Of a stretch of DNA of 64,000 bases, positions 1-11,801 are shown piece after piece. Position 1 is the stretch's first letter. Each line of letters opens with the position of its first letter. The translations under genes and the position numbers were made by a program. The DNA is taken from contig JBITNC010000002.1 of NCBI GenBank assembly GCA_050084985.1, forward strand, positions 36,952,001-37,016,000. The letters are read 5' to 3'. Source of the DNA: Nageia nagi. Lineage: Eukaryota; Pinophyta. The notes below the pieces were generated by a model. The model saw only the letters and a program-made list of their open reading frames with translations. It was not told where the DNA came from and made no database searches.

Positions 1-630
1 AAATCAAACAACTATGAACATCAATCACACAATGAGAGACACAAGAGATAACGTGGTTCACCCAATGTAGGCTACATCCACGGAGAAGCTTTCAACCCTT
101 TTGCATAACATTCTTCCAAGTCCTCCAAGCAACAAACTAGCAGCACAACCTTGCTACAACCTTCACTTTGGAGCTACAACAAAGCCTCACTACAATCTCT
201 CTCTCTCTCAGGCTATCTACATAAGCCACCAAACTACAATTACAAGCAACTCACAACTGCTGCTAAAACTACTTACAAACTTCAATCTCTATGCCTCAAC
301 TCAAGCCTCTTATTTATAAATACAAACAAACCCAACTTAAACCCAAGCTAGATTTGGAAGGTCGTGAGGTTACCCCCAACCCTTCAGTAACTCATATCCA
401 AGTGTCATGGCTTCTTGGTAACTAAAATTTGGTGTCAAATGAGAAAAGAAATGCTCTCTATTTTTAGCCAGTGCCCTGCAGATCAGTTAGCTTTATTGGA
501 TCGGTATCCTTCAGATCAACTAGCACTAGCAGGTCAATCTCTTAGCCAGTTGGCCGATTGATTGGTCGATTGGCTGGTTCTGACAGGGTCTGGCCAGCTG
601 GTTGGTCGGCTAGCTGTAGTCTCCATTTTC
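1..630 (-). mobile_element. LTR-retrotransposon fragment (truncated by window edge)
   Basis: No coding sequence is recognised. Around position 52 a short block reads CGTGGTTCACCCAATGT followed by a GGCTACATCCACGG-like stretch. This block is common near LTR ends in plant retrotransposons, and its reverse complement is also in both LTRs of the Gypsy element at 18.78 and 24.22 kb, so the piece probably lies in reverse orientation. It ends where PPR-like coding similarity begins, near 631. The short ORFs here (101-351) are low-complexity Ser/Thr/Asn-rich readings and I do not regard them as genes. Boundaries are approximate. Confidence 0.45.
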
Positions 631-2335
631 AACATACATAAGGCATGCCAATTATTTGATAAAATGCATGATGCACACATGATTTCATGGACTATAATGA
701 TTGCTAGATATGCAATTCATGGATACAATTGGGATACCCTTAAATTCTTTGATATGAATGAGATTGCAATGATACCAATATACGCATAAAATGGGTTTTT
801 TAAAAGAATTTAAAGACTTTTAAGTAGATGTAATTGTTAGGTATAAAGCCAAACTCTAAAATAATTGCCAACATTCTTAGCATGGGCCATGATGGATCTC
901 TCAAAGAAGGCATGAAAATCCATTAAAGAGTAGTTGCAAGTGGCTTCTCATCGAATGTTGTGGTTGTGAACACCTTGATATACATGTATGAAAAATATGG
1001 AATAATACACAAGAACCAAGAATTTTTTTACAAGATGCATCATAAACACACTATTTCCTAGAATAAAATGATTACATGAATTACAATTCATCACTACAAA
1101 CATGATGCCCTTAAACTCTTTGATCTGACGAGATTAGAATAATCCTAGGATATGCACAAAATGGAATGCCTTAAAAGGATTTACACACTTTTAAGTAGAT
1201 GTAATTATCAAGTATAAATTAAAACTCTAAATAAGTAACTTTTATTGATTTATTCCTAGGATGAATAATTATACACTAATTATTTGATAAGATGCATAAT
1301 CTAGACACAATTTCATGGATTACAATGATCGTATGATATGCATAAAATGGATAAGTTAAAAGGCCCCATGGATTGTTTGATAAAATACCTCATTGATATG
1401 CAATCTCATGGATTGAAATAATCCCAAGATATGTACAAAATAGGTTTTCTAAAAAGGCTCTAGAGACTTTTAAATAGATGCAATTGTTAAATGTAAAGCC
1501 AAACTTTGTAACCTTTTCCAACATTATTCCAACATGTGCCACCATGGAAGCTCTAGAATAAGGTATGAACATCTATCAAATAGTAGTTGAAATTTTTTTT
1601 GCATCAAATGTTATTGTTTTAATTCCTTGATATGAATGTATGCAAAATATGGAAAAATACGAAAGGATAGAGAATTGTTTGATAAAATGCATGATGCAGA
1701 CATAGTTTTTTGAAATGCAATGATTGAAGGATATACAATTCATGTATAAAACAAAGATTCTCTTTAAATATTTAATATTCAAAAGCACTTGGGAAATAAC
1801 ATTAATAAAATAACCTTTGTATGTGTTCTACTTGCATGTAGCCATGTAGATCTAGTAGAATGAGGGCTATAAATACTTTAATAGCTTGAATGACTCTTAT
1901 TGCATTATTCCTAGGATGAATAATTATACACACATTTTTAAGATTCAAAATTCACTTCTAAAATACCCATAAACCCTACATTGGGTGTGTGGATGCATGT
2001 ACTTGGTGCTTGTAAGAATGTTGTGGGTTCATGGAGGCTATCTTGAGGGAGATTCATGAACTTCACTGCCAAAATACCTATGAACCCTAAATTAGATGTG
2101 TGGATGCATGTACTTTGTGCTTGTAAAATTGAATGTTATAATTTGTAAAGGCTATCTTGAGGAATATTTCAAATTTAGTGCCAAATTACCAATAAATACT
2201 AAATTGGGTATGTGGATGTGTCTACTTGGTTCTTGTAATTCAAATGTTAGTGTTGTGAATATTTTGATAGACATATATGAAGAATATCAAAGAATACATA
2301 AGAGTAGAGAAATTGTTTAGTAAGATGCATGACAC
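631..2335 (+). pseudogene. Decayed PPR-E protein gene 1 (3' part)
   Basis: Across all three plus frames this stretch carries recurring pentatricopeptide repeat blocks of the plant PLS type. They include a 'LFDKMHDAHMISW' block (648-690), a 'GYAIHGYNWD' block, a 'KPNSKTFANIL'-like block near 855-880 and an 'IDMYxKYG'-like block near 980. Near 1800-1860 the sequence turns into the 'TFVCVLLACSH' block that normally ends the repeat tract, followed by E-domain-like text. Intact members are organelle RNA-binding proteins of several hundred residues. Here no frame stays open beyond about 75 codons, with many stops and frameshifts, so it is a pseudogene. The 5' end is lost at the LTR fragment upstream. 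A paralogous copy with the same 3' layout lies at 31808-32950. Confidence 0.75.
1960..2245 (+). repeat. Triplicated E-motif-like block in PPR pseudogene 1
   Basis: Three diverged direct copies, about 105-115 bp apart, start near 1964, 2070 and 2185. Each encodes a 'K-[IL]-P-[IM]-N-P-x-L-x-V-W-M-x-[VL]-L-x-x-C' text, the start of the PPR E motif ('MPIKPDxxVWxxLLGAC' in family members). A normal PPR-E protein has this once. The same serial copying is at 32430-32700 in the second pseudogene. Confidence 0.6.
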
Positions 2336-3080
2336 AAACCTATTTTCTGATTTTAAGATACATATAAAATTGGTTTTCTAAAAAACTTGCATAGACCACA
2401 TGAAAAATGTGGAAGAATACATAAGACCCTAGATTTGTTTGATAAGATGAATTATGCAAACATAGTTTCTAAAAAATGGAAAAAAATACAAGTGATGAAC
2501 ATATATACAAAATGCTAAAGAATACAAGGTCATAGAAAATGAAAAAATTCAAGGTCATAAATTGATGAATTACCTCTTCTCGCTTTATCTCACCTAGTCT
2601 CCTCTCATCTTGCCATGTAAAATATTCCTTGCTTTCTTCTAACCCCTCAATCGGTAAACTCAAAAATCTCAAATGAAACAAAATTTCTAAGTGCCCACCT
2701 AGTTTTATTTATGCATTTTTTTTAATTAAGTAATGGTTATAATCCACCTCATTAACTTTTTTATGGATGATTTTTAACTGTACCATAAAATTTGTCACTA
2801 AAATTGTAAATTGAGGAGGTTAAAATTGGCTCCCAAAAATTGCTTTAAATTACTCATCTCTAAAGCCCATTTTTGGTCTAATGTCATTGAATCTTGGAAT
2901 TATCACCAAAATAATACAAAGTAATGAAATGATACTATATTACATATTTATACCTCAAATATAATAAAAAAATAATTAAATTACGTGAATTACTTATATA
3001 CCTAAAATATGATTTTTAATTAAATATGAAGTCAACTTGATTAATGCTACTAAATGATAAGAAAGTCCTTCAAGTGTACA
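2336..3080 (+). repeat. PPR gene 3' flank, paralogous to 32760-33545
   Basis: After the last PPR-like block (to about 2480) comes a non-PPR stretch with no coding signal. It starts near 'AAGGTCATAAATTGATGAATTAC' and runs through an AT-rich tail to about 3062. The same order of landmarks is at 33030-33540, including 'CTCACCTxxTCTCCTCTCAT' and 'TTGATTAATGxTACTAAATGATAA'. The two stretches are clearly homologous over roughly 0.55 kb and mark the ends of two tandemly duplicated PPR-E genes. The minus ORF at 2469-2681 is a chance reading. Confidence 0.6.
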
Positions 3081-6000
3081 AGATATAAAATTCATGGGAT
3101 ACTGTTAAGAAAATGAAAAGTCTCTATACATTTTTAACATATGCAATTATTATGTATAAAGCCAAACTCTAAAACCTTTTCCAGCATTCTTACAACATGT
3201 GCCACTATGAAAGCTCTCAAAGAAGGTATGAACATTACTCAAAGAGTAGTTGAAAATGGTTTCACATGAATTATTTTGATTGTGAATACCTTGATAAACA
3301 TGTATGAAAAATGTGTAAGAATACACAAGGATCAAGAATTGCTTAATAAGATGTGTGACACAAATATACTTTCATGGACTGCAATGATAGTAGAATATAT
3401 ATAACATGATGTAGACATAATTTAATAGACTACAATGATTTGTAAGATATGAAAAAAATAGATAATTTTAAAGGGCCCATGAATTATTTAATAAATTACA
3501 TCATCAAGATGCAATCTCATGACATGTAGTGATCCTAAGATATGCATAAAATTGGTTATCTAAAAAGGCTATAGAGGCTTTTAAGTAGATGCAATTGTCA
3601 TATATAAAGCCAGACCCTAAAACCTTTACTAACATTATTATCATGTACCATCATGGAGCTCTCAATGAAGGTATAAAAATCCATCAAAGAGTAGTTGAAA
3701 ATGGCTTCTAATTGAATGTTGTGGTTGTGACCACCTTGACAAACATGTATGCAAAATACATAAGGCCAAAAAATTATTTGATAAAATGCATGATGGACAT
3801 ACAATTTCATGGATTGCAATGATTGTAGCATATGCAATTCATGGTTATAGATGGGATACCTTTAAACTCTTCAATCTGATGAGACTACAATGATCCCATG
3901 ATATGCATAAAATGGGTTATATGAAAAGGATTTAAAGAATTTTAAGTAGATGCAATTGTCAAGTTTAAATCCAATCTTTGAAACCTATGCTAGCATTCTT
4001 ATCATTTACCACTATGTAGCTATCAAAGAAGTTAGGAAAATCCATCAAAGAGTAGTTGAAAATGGTTTCTCAATAAATTTTATGGTTTTGAATACCTTGA
4101 TAAATATGTGTGCAAAATATGAAGAATACACAAGACTTGGGAACTATTTAACAACATGCATGATGCAAATAGTTTCTTGGAATACATTGTTTATAGAATA
4201 TGGAATTCATGGATACATATGGGATACCCTTAAACTCTTTGATCTAATAAGACTATAATGATCCTAAGATATGCAAAAAATGGGTTTTCTAAAAAAGTTC
4301 TAGAGACTTTTAAACAGATGTACTTGCTAGGTATAAAGAAAAACTCTAAACTCTTTGCCACCATTCTTAGAATGTGCCACCATGTAGCTCTTTTATAAGG
4401 TATGAACATCCATCAAAGAGTAGTTAAAAAAGGATTTCAATCAAATGTTGTGTTTATAAATGTATGCAAAATATGGAAGAATACTCAAGGCCTAGGAATT
4501 ATTTCATAAGATGCATGATGCACATACAATTTCATGGATTGCAATGATTGTAAGACATGCAATTCATAATAATAACTGGGATTCCCTTAAACTCTTTGAT
4601 CTAATTAGAATACCATAATCCTAAGATATGAATGAAATGGATTATTTAAAAAGTATCTAGATACTTTTAAGTAGATAAGATTTTTAAATATAAAGCTAAA
4701 CTCTAAAACTTTGCCAACATTCTTAGCATGTGTCACACATGTGCTACCATGGAGCTCTTGAATAAGGTATGAAAATCAATCAAAGAGAAGTTAAAAAAGT
4801 ATTCTCATCAAATGTTTTAGTTGTGACCATCTTGATCAAAATGTATGCAAAATATATAAGAATAACACACATATTTTCATGGACTGCAATGATTGTAGGA
4901 TATGTAATTAATGGCTATAACTAAGATGACCTTAAAATATTTGATTAGATGAGATTTAAAAGATCCTAGTATATGGTTAAAATGGGTTGTTTAATAAAAA
5001 TTCTAGATACTTTTAAGTAGATACAATTACTAGGTATAAATCCAAACTCTGAAACCTTTAATAACATTCTTAGCATGTTCTACCATGGATCTCTTAAATA
5101 AGGTATGAACATCCATCAAAGAGTAGTTAAAAATGGATTCTCATTGAATATTATATTTGTGAACACCTTGATAGACATGTATGCAAAATATGGAAGAATA
5201 CACAAGGCTAAATAATTGTTTGAGAAGATGCATGATGCACACATGGTTTCATGGACTACAATAATTTTAGGATATGCAATTCATGGCTACACTCGATATG
5301 CCTTAAACTTATTGATTAGATGAGACTACAAAATGGATTATCTAAAAAAAGCTTCAAAGAATTTTAAGTAGATGCAATTATTAGGTATAAAGCTAAACTC
5401 TAAAACCTTTACTAGTATTCATAGCTTGTTCCACCTTGGAGCTTTCGAAGAAGGTATGAAAATATATCTAATAGAAGTTTAAAATATATTCTCATTGAAT
5501 GTTATGTTTATGATCATCCTCTTAGACATGTATGTAAAATATAAAATAATACACATGGCTCAAGAATTGTTTGATAAGATGCATGATGCACACATGTTTT
5601 CATGGACTGCAATGTTTGTAGGATATGTAATTCATGGTTATAAGTGGGATTCCCTTAAAATATTTGATATGATGAGACTAAAATGATCTCAAGATATGCA
5701 TAAAATGGGTTTTCTTAAAAGGATTTAGACACTTTTAAGTAGATGCAATTATCGGGTATAAAGATAAGCTCTTAAACCTTTGCCAATATTCTTAGCATGT
5801 GCCACTATGGAGCTCTCAAAGCCTATATGAACATCCATCAAAGAGTAGTTGAAAATGGATTCTCATAAAATTTTATGGTTTTGACCACCTTGATAGACAC
5901 GTACGTAAAATGTGGAAGAATACTCAAGGCCTAGTAATTATTTGATAGGATGCATGATGCACATAAGGTTTCATAGATTGCAATCATTGTACTATATGCA

Positions 6001-7384
6001 ATTCATGGATATAGCTAGGAAACCCTTAAACTATTTGATATGATGAGAACAAAATGATCCCAAGATATGCATAAAATGGGTTGTCTAAAAAGGCTCTAGA
6101 GAATTTTAAGTAGATGTAATTATCAAGAATAAAGCCAAAATCTGAAATCTTTTCTTGCATTATTAGCATGTGCCACCATGGAGCTCTTGAAGAAGGTATG
6201 AAAATACATCAAAGAGTAGTTGAAAATGGCTTCTCATAGAACTTATGGTTGTGATCACCTTGATAGACATGTATGAAAAATGTGGAAGTATACATAAGGC
6301 CTAGGAATTATTTGACAAGATGCATGATGCACACATAGTTTCATAGACTTTAATGATTATAGGATATGAAATTTATGGCTATAGTTGGGATGGATTTAAT
6401 CTCTTTTATCTGATGAGATTGCAATGATCATAGGATATGAATAAAATGGATTATATAATAAGGATATAGAATTTTAAGTACATGCAATTATTAGGTATAA
6501 AGCCAAACTCACAATTATTAGGTATAAAGCCAAACTCTAAAACCTTTGCCATCATTCTTAGCATGTGGTACTATGGAGTTCTTGAAGAAGGTATGAACAT
6601 ACATAAAAGAGTAGTTGAAAATGGATTCTCATTAAATATTATGGTTGTGACCACCTTGATAAACATGTATGCAAAATATGTAAGAACACACAAGGTTTGA
6701 GAATTGATTGACAAGATGCATGATGCACAAATGGTTTCATGGACTACAATGATTGAGGATATGCAATTCAAGATATAATTTGGTTTTAATTAAACTCTTT
6801 AATTTGATGAGATTGAAATGATCCCATAATATCCTCAAAATGGATTATTTGAAAAGGCTATAGATACTTTTTAGTAGATGCAATTATAAGGTATAAAGAC
6901 AAACTCTAAAATATTTTCCAACATTCTTAACATGTGCCACCATGGAGCTCTTGAAGAAGGTATGAAAATACATCAAAGAGTAGTTGAAAATGGATTCTCA
7001 TTGAATATTGTGGGTGTGACCACCTTGATAGAAATGTATGCATAATATGGAATAATACATAAGACCCAAGAATTATTTGACAAGATGCATGATGCACATA
7101 TGATTTCATTGACTACAATGATTACATGAATTACAATTCATGGATACAATTGGTATGCCCTTAAATGCTTTGATATGATGACATTACAATAATCCTAGGA
7201 TATGCACAAAATGGGTTATCTAAAAAGTATTTAAATAATTTTAAGTAGATGCAATTGTCAAATATAAAACAAAACTTTGAATAAGTAAATTTTATTCCAT
7301 TATTCGTAGGATGAATAATTATAGACCAATTGTTTGACAAGATGCATAATATAGACATAGTTTCATAGATTTTAATGATTATAT
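3081..7384 (+). pseudogene. Decayed PPR gene 2, repeat tract (5' part)
   Basis: This is a tandem array of a module about 350-395 bp long. The conserved landmark 'GATGCATGATGCAxxxxxxxTTTCATGG' (protein 'KMHDAHxxSW') recurs near 3784, 4153, 4509, 5227, 5577, 5948, 6319, 6714 and 7083, plus weaker copies before 3784 and at 7340. Each module encodes one PLS-like triplet: 'LFDKMHDAHMVSWTAMI', then 'LLGIKPNSKTFAIIL', then 'IHKRVVENGFSLNIMVVTTLINMYAKY'. Longest open pieces are 102 codons (3950-4258), 72 codons (6482-6700) and 63 codons (5495-5686). Stops and indels elsewhere rule out an intact product. The tract stops abruptly at the Copia LTR (7385), and the reading resumes at 31808 with the expected next part of the module. 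Confidence 0.8.
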
Positions 7385-7840
7385 TGTTGGATTTTTGATC
7401 CCTCCAAGACATGGTACTCATTAGGAACAAGTTCATTTGTTTCATCCAATGTGAATAGGTACAACCAATTAAAACCAATTGGTTAACTAGCTAATTCAAA
7501 CTAACTAGCCTACCGGTTACCAACTGATCTACAATACATTGATGCTTATTATACATGGACAAAATATGATATATTTATGGTTTTCCTTCAATTTTTCTTT
7601 ATTGTATGTATTATATCTTAGGTTAATCATTTGTTATACCTGGTAGAACATGTGATGATGTCAATAAACTATCCATACTAATGTTCATATAGATTTGAGT
7701 GTGTTTTGTAGTGATTTGATTGATGTGTGATTTACTTGTGTGATAATAGTCATGTTTGTAATCTAGTTCCAAACTTGGTACTATGAATCATTGTATTTTA
7801 TTTATCTTAATAATAAATCAATATTAATCATTCTCTCATT
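7385..7840 (+). repeat. Copia 5' LTR
   Basis: Starts TGTTGGATTTTTGA and ends near TCTCTCA, just before the primer-binding site. It aligns with the 3' LTR at 31352-31807, sharing for example 'TTTATGGTTTTCCTT', 'GTGATTTACTTGT' and 'AGTTCCAAACTTGG'. It lies inside PPR-like sequence. Confidence 0.8.
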
Positions 7841-7841
7841 A

Positions 7842-7856
7842 TGGTCTCATAGTCAG
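7842..7856 (+). promoter_or_regulatory. Copia primer-binding site (tRNA-iMet type, degraded)
   Basis: TGGTCTCATAGTCAG matches the plant initiator tRNA-Met primer site TGGTATCAGAGCCAG at 12 of 15 bases and sits right after the 5' LTR, as expected for priming of minus-strand DNA synthesis. Confidence 0.7.
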
Positions 7857-7945
7857 TTAAATCTTGTAAAAGCTCTTTAAATTTTTTGCATTTCAAAATT
7901 TTTACAGAGCAATATCAAAATTTGATTTGGCAATAGATACACTAA

Positions 7946-8790
7946 TTGAAGATGAAAAATGGTAACAACAATAATAATTTTCCAATCCCAAAATTTAAAG
8001 GAGATAATTATGATTATTGGGCAACAAGAATGAAGCATCTTCTCAGAAGCAAAGGAGTATGGGAGATCATAGACAATGGATATACTGAGCCAACAAATTG
8101 GTATAAACTTAATCAAGCCACTAAGAAAACTATGAGATATTATCAAAACTATAATAGCCAAGTTATCTTACTCTTATGAAAAAATCATATATGAGATCCT
8201 ATTCTCAAGAATAACAAGCTACACCTCAACCAATAATGCTTGGAAAACCCTCAAAAATAGTTTTGAAGGTTACAAGCAAGTCAAGAAGGTGAGACACCAA
8301 ACTCTTAGAATTGAGTTTTAAAACTTAAGGATGAAAGAATATGAAAAAGTTGGTGATTATTATGCTATATACAATGCTTGTGTAGAAAAAATGAGAGCTC
8401 TTAATGAAGAAGTATCTAATGAAGTCATTATGAAAAAAGTGTTGAGAACACTCTTGCCCAAGTGGAATAAAATTGCTATCATCCTTGAAGAGACAAACTA
8501 TGTCTCCACACTTTTATTTGATCAACTCATTGGTTTCCTATTCTCTCATGAAAAGAGAGTTTCTTCAACTCCATATGTTGGGGAAATGGAAGAAAAATCT
8601 TTTTCATCCAAGAAGGGTGAAGTAAGCACAAGTGGGCAAGGTAGAGGACAAGGATCCCAAAGTAAAGGTAGAAGAAGATATCTAATAGGAAGAGAAAGAC
8701 CCATGATAAAAGTAATAAGTAATGTTACTATTGTAACAAATTTAGCCACTAAAAGAATAAGTGTAGAACAAAGGTAGCCAATGAAGCTAG
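7946..8790 (+). pseudogene. Copia gag (capsid / zinc knuckle) remnant
   Basis: The start encodes 'FPIPKFKGDNYDYWATRMK', the typical N-terminus of plant Copia gag (UBN2 type), which forms the particle shell and binds RNA. A later open block at 8331-8777 holds the rest of the capsid-like helices ('VMKKVLRTLLPKWN'-like text). Near 8723-8764 a CCHC zinc knuckle can be read (C-x2-C-x4-H-x4-C), but a TAA stop lies inside it at 8750. Stops around 8178 and 8320 also break the frame. The start is the first ATG after the primer site. Confidence 0.75.
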
Positions 8791-9121
8791 AGTTAGTGTA
8801 CACTATGGGGAAGTAGAAGGGGAATCTCGAACTCTCTTCTTATATTATGGTAAATTTGATCAAAGTGTGGATTCAATATGGATACTTGACACCAGATGCT
8901 CTAATCATATGAATGTAAAGGGAGAATTGTTCATGTCATTGAATAAATCATACAAATCCAAGATCATCCTTGGAGATAATAAATCACTCAATGTTGAAGG
9001 CATTGGATCCATGGAGGTGCCTACCAAGGAGGGAAGCAAAAAGGTAAATGATGTCTATCATATCCCTAATTTGAAATACAACCTTTTGAGTGTTGATCAA
9101 ATTATGGAGCATAATTACTAG
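8791..9121 (+). pseudogene. Copia aspartic protease remnant
   Basis: The open reading 8867-9121 begins 'WILDTRCSNHM' and continues to 'YHIPNLKYNLLSVDQI', the hallmark span of the Copia protease that cleaves the polyprotein. The active-site loop normally reads Asp-Thr/Ser-Gly. Here the third residue is Arg (codon AGA at 8894-8896), so the enzyme would not be expected to work. A stop at 9119 separates it from integrase. Confidence 0.8.
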
Positions 9122-9239
9122 CTTATGTTTAAGGATTAAAAAAGTGATATCTTTAATAATAATCATAGTCATAGGCATGTAACCACAATACATATGATAA
9201 AAAAATAGATTGTTCCTGCTCAAATTTGGGGAGAAAAGC

Positions 9240-10440
9240 ACTAATTTTCACCATGTAGTTATAGATAACAAGAATTGGTTACGGTACTTAAGATTTGGAT
9301 ATGTGAACTTTCAAAATATTAAGATGATTTCCTCCAAGGAGATGATATACGAATTATGAACTACCCAAGATTGAAGAGTAAAAATATGCATATGAAGGGT
9401 GTATTTTGGGAAAGCACAAAAGGTCAAAGTTTTTAAGAGGACAAGCATGGAGAGCCTCCTATCCTCTATAATTGGTCTATTTTTATTATTTTGGGCTTAT
9501 GCACATACAAAGAATTAGTAAGAACTCATAATTACTCATTTTTATTGATGATTATTCAATAATGTGTTGTGTTTACTTACTCAAGCATAAAGATGAAGCT
9601 ATTGAATGCTTTAAAAACTTCAAAACCTTTTTGAAAAGAAAAGTGGCTACTATATAAAATGCTTAAGAATTGATAGGAAAGGAGCATAATATTCAATTAA
9701 ATTTTTGCAATATTGTAAAGATTATGGTATGATAAGGAAACTCACAAATGTTTAAATCCCACAATAAAATGGAGTGGTTAAATGTAAAAATAGGATTGTT
9801 CAAAATTTGGCAAGAAGTGTGTTGTAATCTAAAAATTTGCCAAACATTTTTTGGGTTGAAGAAATTAGGAGAATCATCTACATTCTAAGTAGGATTCCTA
9901 CTTCAAGCTTGGAAGGTATAACACCATATGAAACTTAGTTTGAAATAAAGCTAAATGTATCACAATTTAGAATTTTTGGTTGTCCTGCATATGCACATAT
10001 TCACAACGAATATAGAAAAAATCTTGATGTCAAATTTGAAGCATGTATTTTCATAGGCTATTATGAAGATACAAAAGGTTATAGAATCTCTAGTCCAAAA
10101 ACTCACAAAGCTATTATTTCTATAGAGATGTGATTATTGATGAAGGGGGAGCATGGGTTCATCAAAAGATCTCCATTGATGGTGATTCCATAGAATAAAG
10201 CTCTCTAAATGAACCAAGAAAAGATCATCCCAACCAAACAAAGCCACCAAGTTCTCCTCAAAATAGTCTTCAAGAGACCAAGTAAGTTTTTCAAGGCCTT
10301 TCCCAAGATCTCCTTCAACACCAAGTGATAGAATATCACTAGAAAAGGTAAAAGAAAGTATTGGTAAATGGAAAAGAATTCTTACTAGCCATCCAAAAAC
10401 TAAAAAGTTGGATAAAAATTTCCTTGGAAGAACCATAATA
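9240..10440 (+). pseudogene. Copia integrase remnant
   Basis: Pieces in several frames follow the integrase order. First is the GAG-pre-integrase text around 9280-9345 ('LRFGYVNFQNIKMIS'). Then comes the catalytic core with 'FIDDYS' at 9541-9558 and 'HKDEAIECFKNF' near 9590. An 'RKLTNV...PQ.NGVV' block follows near 9737-9780. Last is the C-terminal part with 'RIFGCPAYAHIH' (9970-10005) and 'CIFIGYYEDTKGYRI' (10045-10090). The family inserts the cDNA into chromosomes. Many stops are present and the second catalytic region near 9670-9690 is altered, so it is non-functional. Confidence 0.75.
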
Positions 10441-10559
10441 TCCCAATCTAAATAAATGGATAATTTTGTTTACAAGCTCCAAAACTTGCAATTGTATGGT
10501 GATGAGGATGATGGTGAATCAAAGGGGATGCAGTAAGTTATGATTTAATATCTTTGAAT

Positions 10560-11215
10560 GATTTATAGCCTTGTAATTTTGAGTACGCATACACTAAAAA
10601 TTTTTGGATGAAGGAAATGGAGGATGAGATGAATTTCATCAAGAAGAATGATAAATGGGAGCTTGTTGAGATTCCAAGAGAAAACAAGGTTGTAGGCTCT
10701 AAATGGGTCTATAAAACTAAATATAATACTAATGAAACAATTCAAAGACTCAAAGAAAGGATCATTGTAAAGGGATTCACGTAAAAATATGGTATAGACT
10801 ATGAGGAGACCTTTGCACATGTGGTTAGGCAAGAAACCATGGAAATGGTCCTTTCATTGGCATGCCTTAAAGGATGAAGTGTACACCATCTGGATGTAAA
10901 TAGTATACTTTTGAATGGCTATCTTGATGAGGAGGTTTATGTGCAACAACCTAAAGGTTTTAATATAGAAGGAAAACAAGACCATGTCTAACATTGAATA
11001 AGGTACTATATGGACTCAAACAAGCTCCAAGATCTTGGTACTCATGTATTGATAGATACTTCCATCAAGTTGGCTTTCTAAGGAGCAAAAGTGAGCCAAC
11101 TCTTTACTTCAAGAAGGAAGGTAATTAAAGTAATGACATTATTCTTGTTTTATTTTATGTTTATGAATTAATTTATTTAGGAAGTAATCCTAAAATAAAT
11201 GATGAATTTAAAAAT
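10560..11215 (+). pseudogene. Copia reverse transcriptase remnant
   Basis: RT_2-type text begins with 'MEDEMNFIKKNDKWELVEIP' (10617-10676). It continues with 'VVGSKWVYKTKYN', the 'YEETFAHVVR' block near 10800 and 'HHLDVNSILLNGYLDEEVYVQQPKGF' in two runs near 10883-10960. The catalytic YVDD box should fall at 11156-11170, but the frame there reads Tyr-Val-Tyr-Glu-Leu, so both catalytic aspartates are lost. Stops occur at 10783, 10875 and later. Confidence 0.8.
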
Positions 11216-11218
11216 TCA

Positions 11219-11801
11219 ATGATGAAAGAATTTGAGATGAAGGACCTTGGTTTAATGCACTACTTCCTCCACATGGAAGTACATAAACAAAATGATGAGA
11301 TCATTGTATGTCAAACCAAATATACCAAAGATATGTTAAAAAGGTTGGCATGTATAATTGTAAATATGTTGCAACACCAATTACTCATGGAGCATTGTTG
11401 AGAAAAGATGATGGGATTGATAAGGTAGACATAATCTCATATAGAAGCATGGTAAGGAGTCTCATATTTCTCACCAATACTATACTTGATATAGCATGTT
11501 ATATTTCACTTTTGTATAGATATATGAGTGAGCCATAAAAATCACACCTAAAGAAAACCAAAAGGATACTTAGATATATGATGTTGTAAAACTTATGGGT
11601 CGTAATGATTCCAATTAGGGTAGCAATATAGATGATAGCAAGTCCACATCCTGTAATTATTTCAAACTTGGTTATTGTATGATTACTTGGTCATCTAAAA
11701 AGCAAACTATAGTTGCATTATCATCCACAAAGGATGAGTATATTGCAACCATAATTTCTAGTGCACAAGCATTATGGTTGAGGAAGCTACTATAAAAGAT
11801 T
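11219..11801 (+). pseudogene. Copia RT tail and RNase H, first half (interrupted)
   Basis: Reads 'MMKEFEMKDLGLMHYFL', the segment after the RT active site. A frame change follows, then 'CKYVATPITHGALL', 'YRSMVRSLIFL' and, near 11690-11790, the RNase H blocks 'TWSSKKQTIVALSSTKDEY' and 'ALWLRKLL'. The text breaks off at the duplicated octamer AAAAGATT (11794-11801). The expected next residues are found 19.3 kb away at 31083. Confidence 0.8.

Noticed and set aside
101-351. Two overlapping small ORFs near the left edge
   Set aside because: Low-complexity readings inside an LTR-like fragment, in two frames, with no domain or codon-use support.
3950-4258. An intact small PPR protein of 102 residues
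   Set aside because: It is an open piece of a larger decayed tract. It starts and stops at random points relative to the PPR module and lacks a transit peptide or upstream exon.
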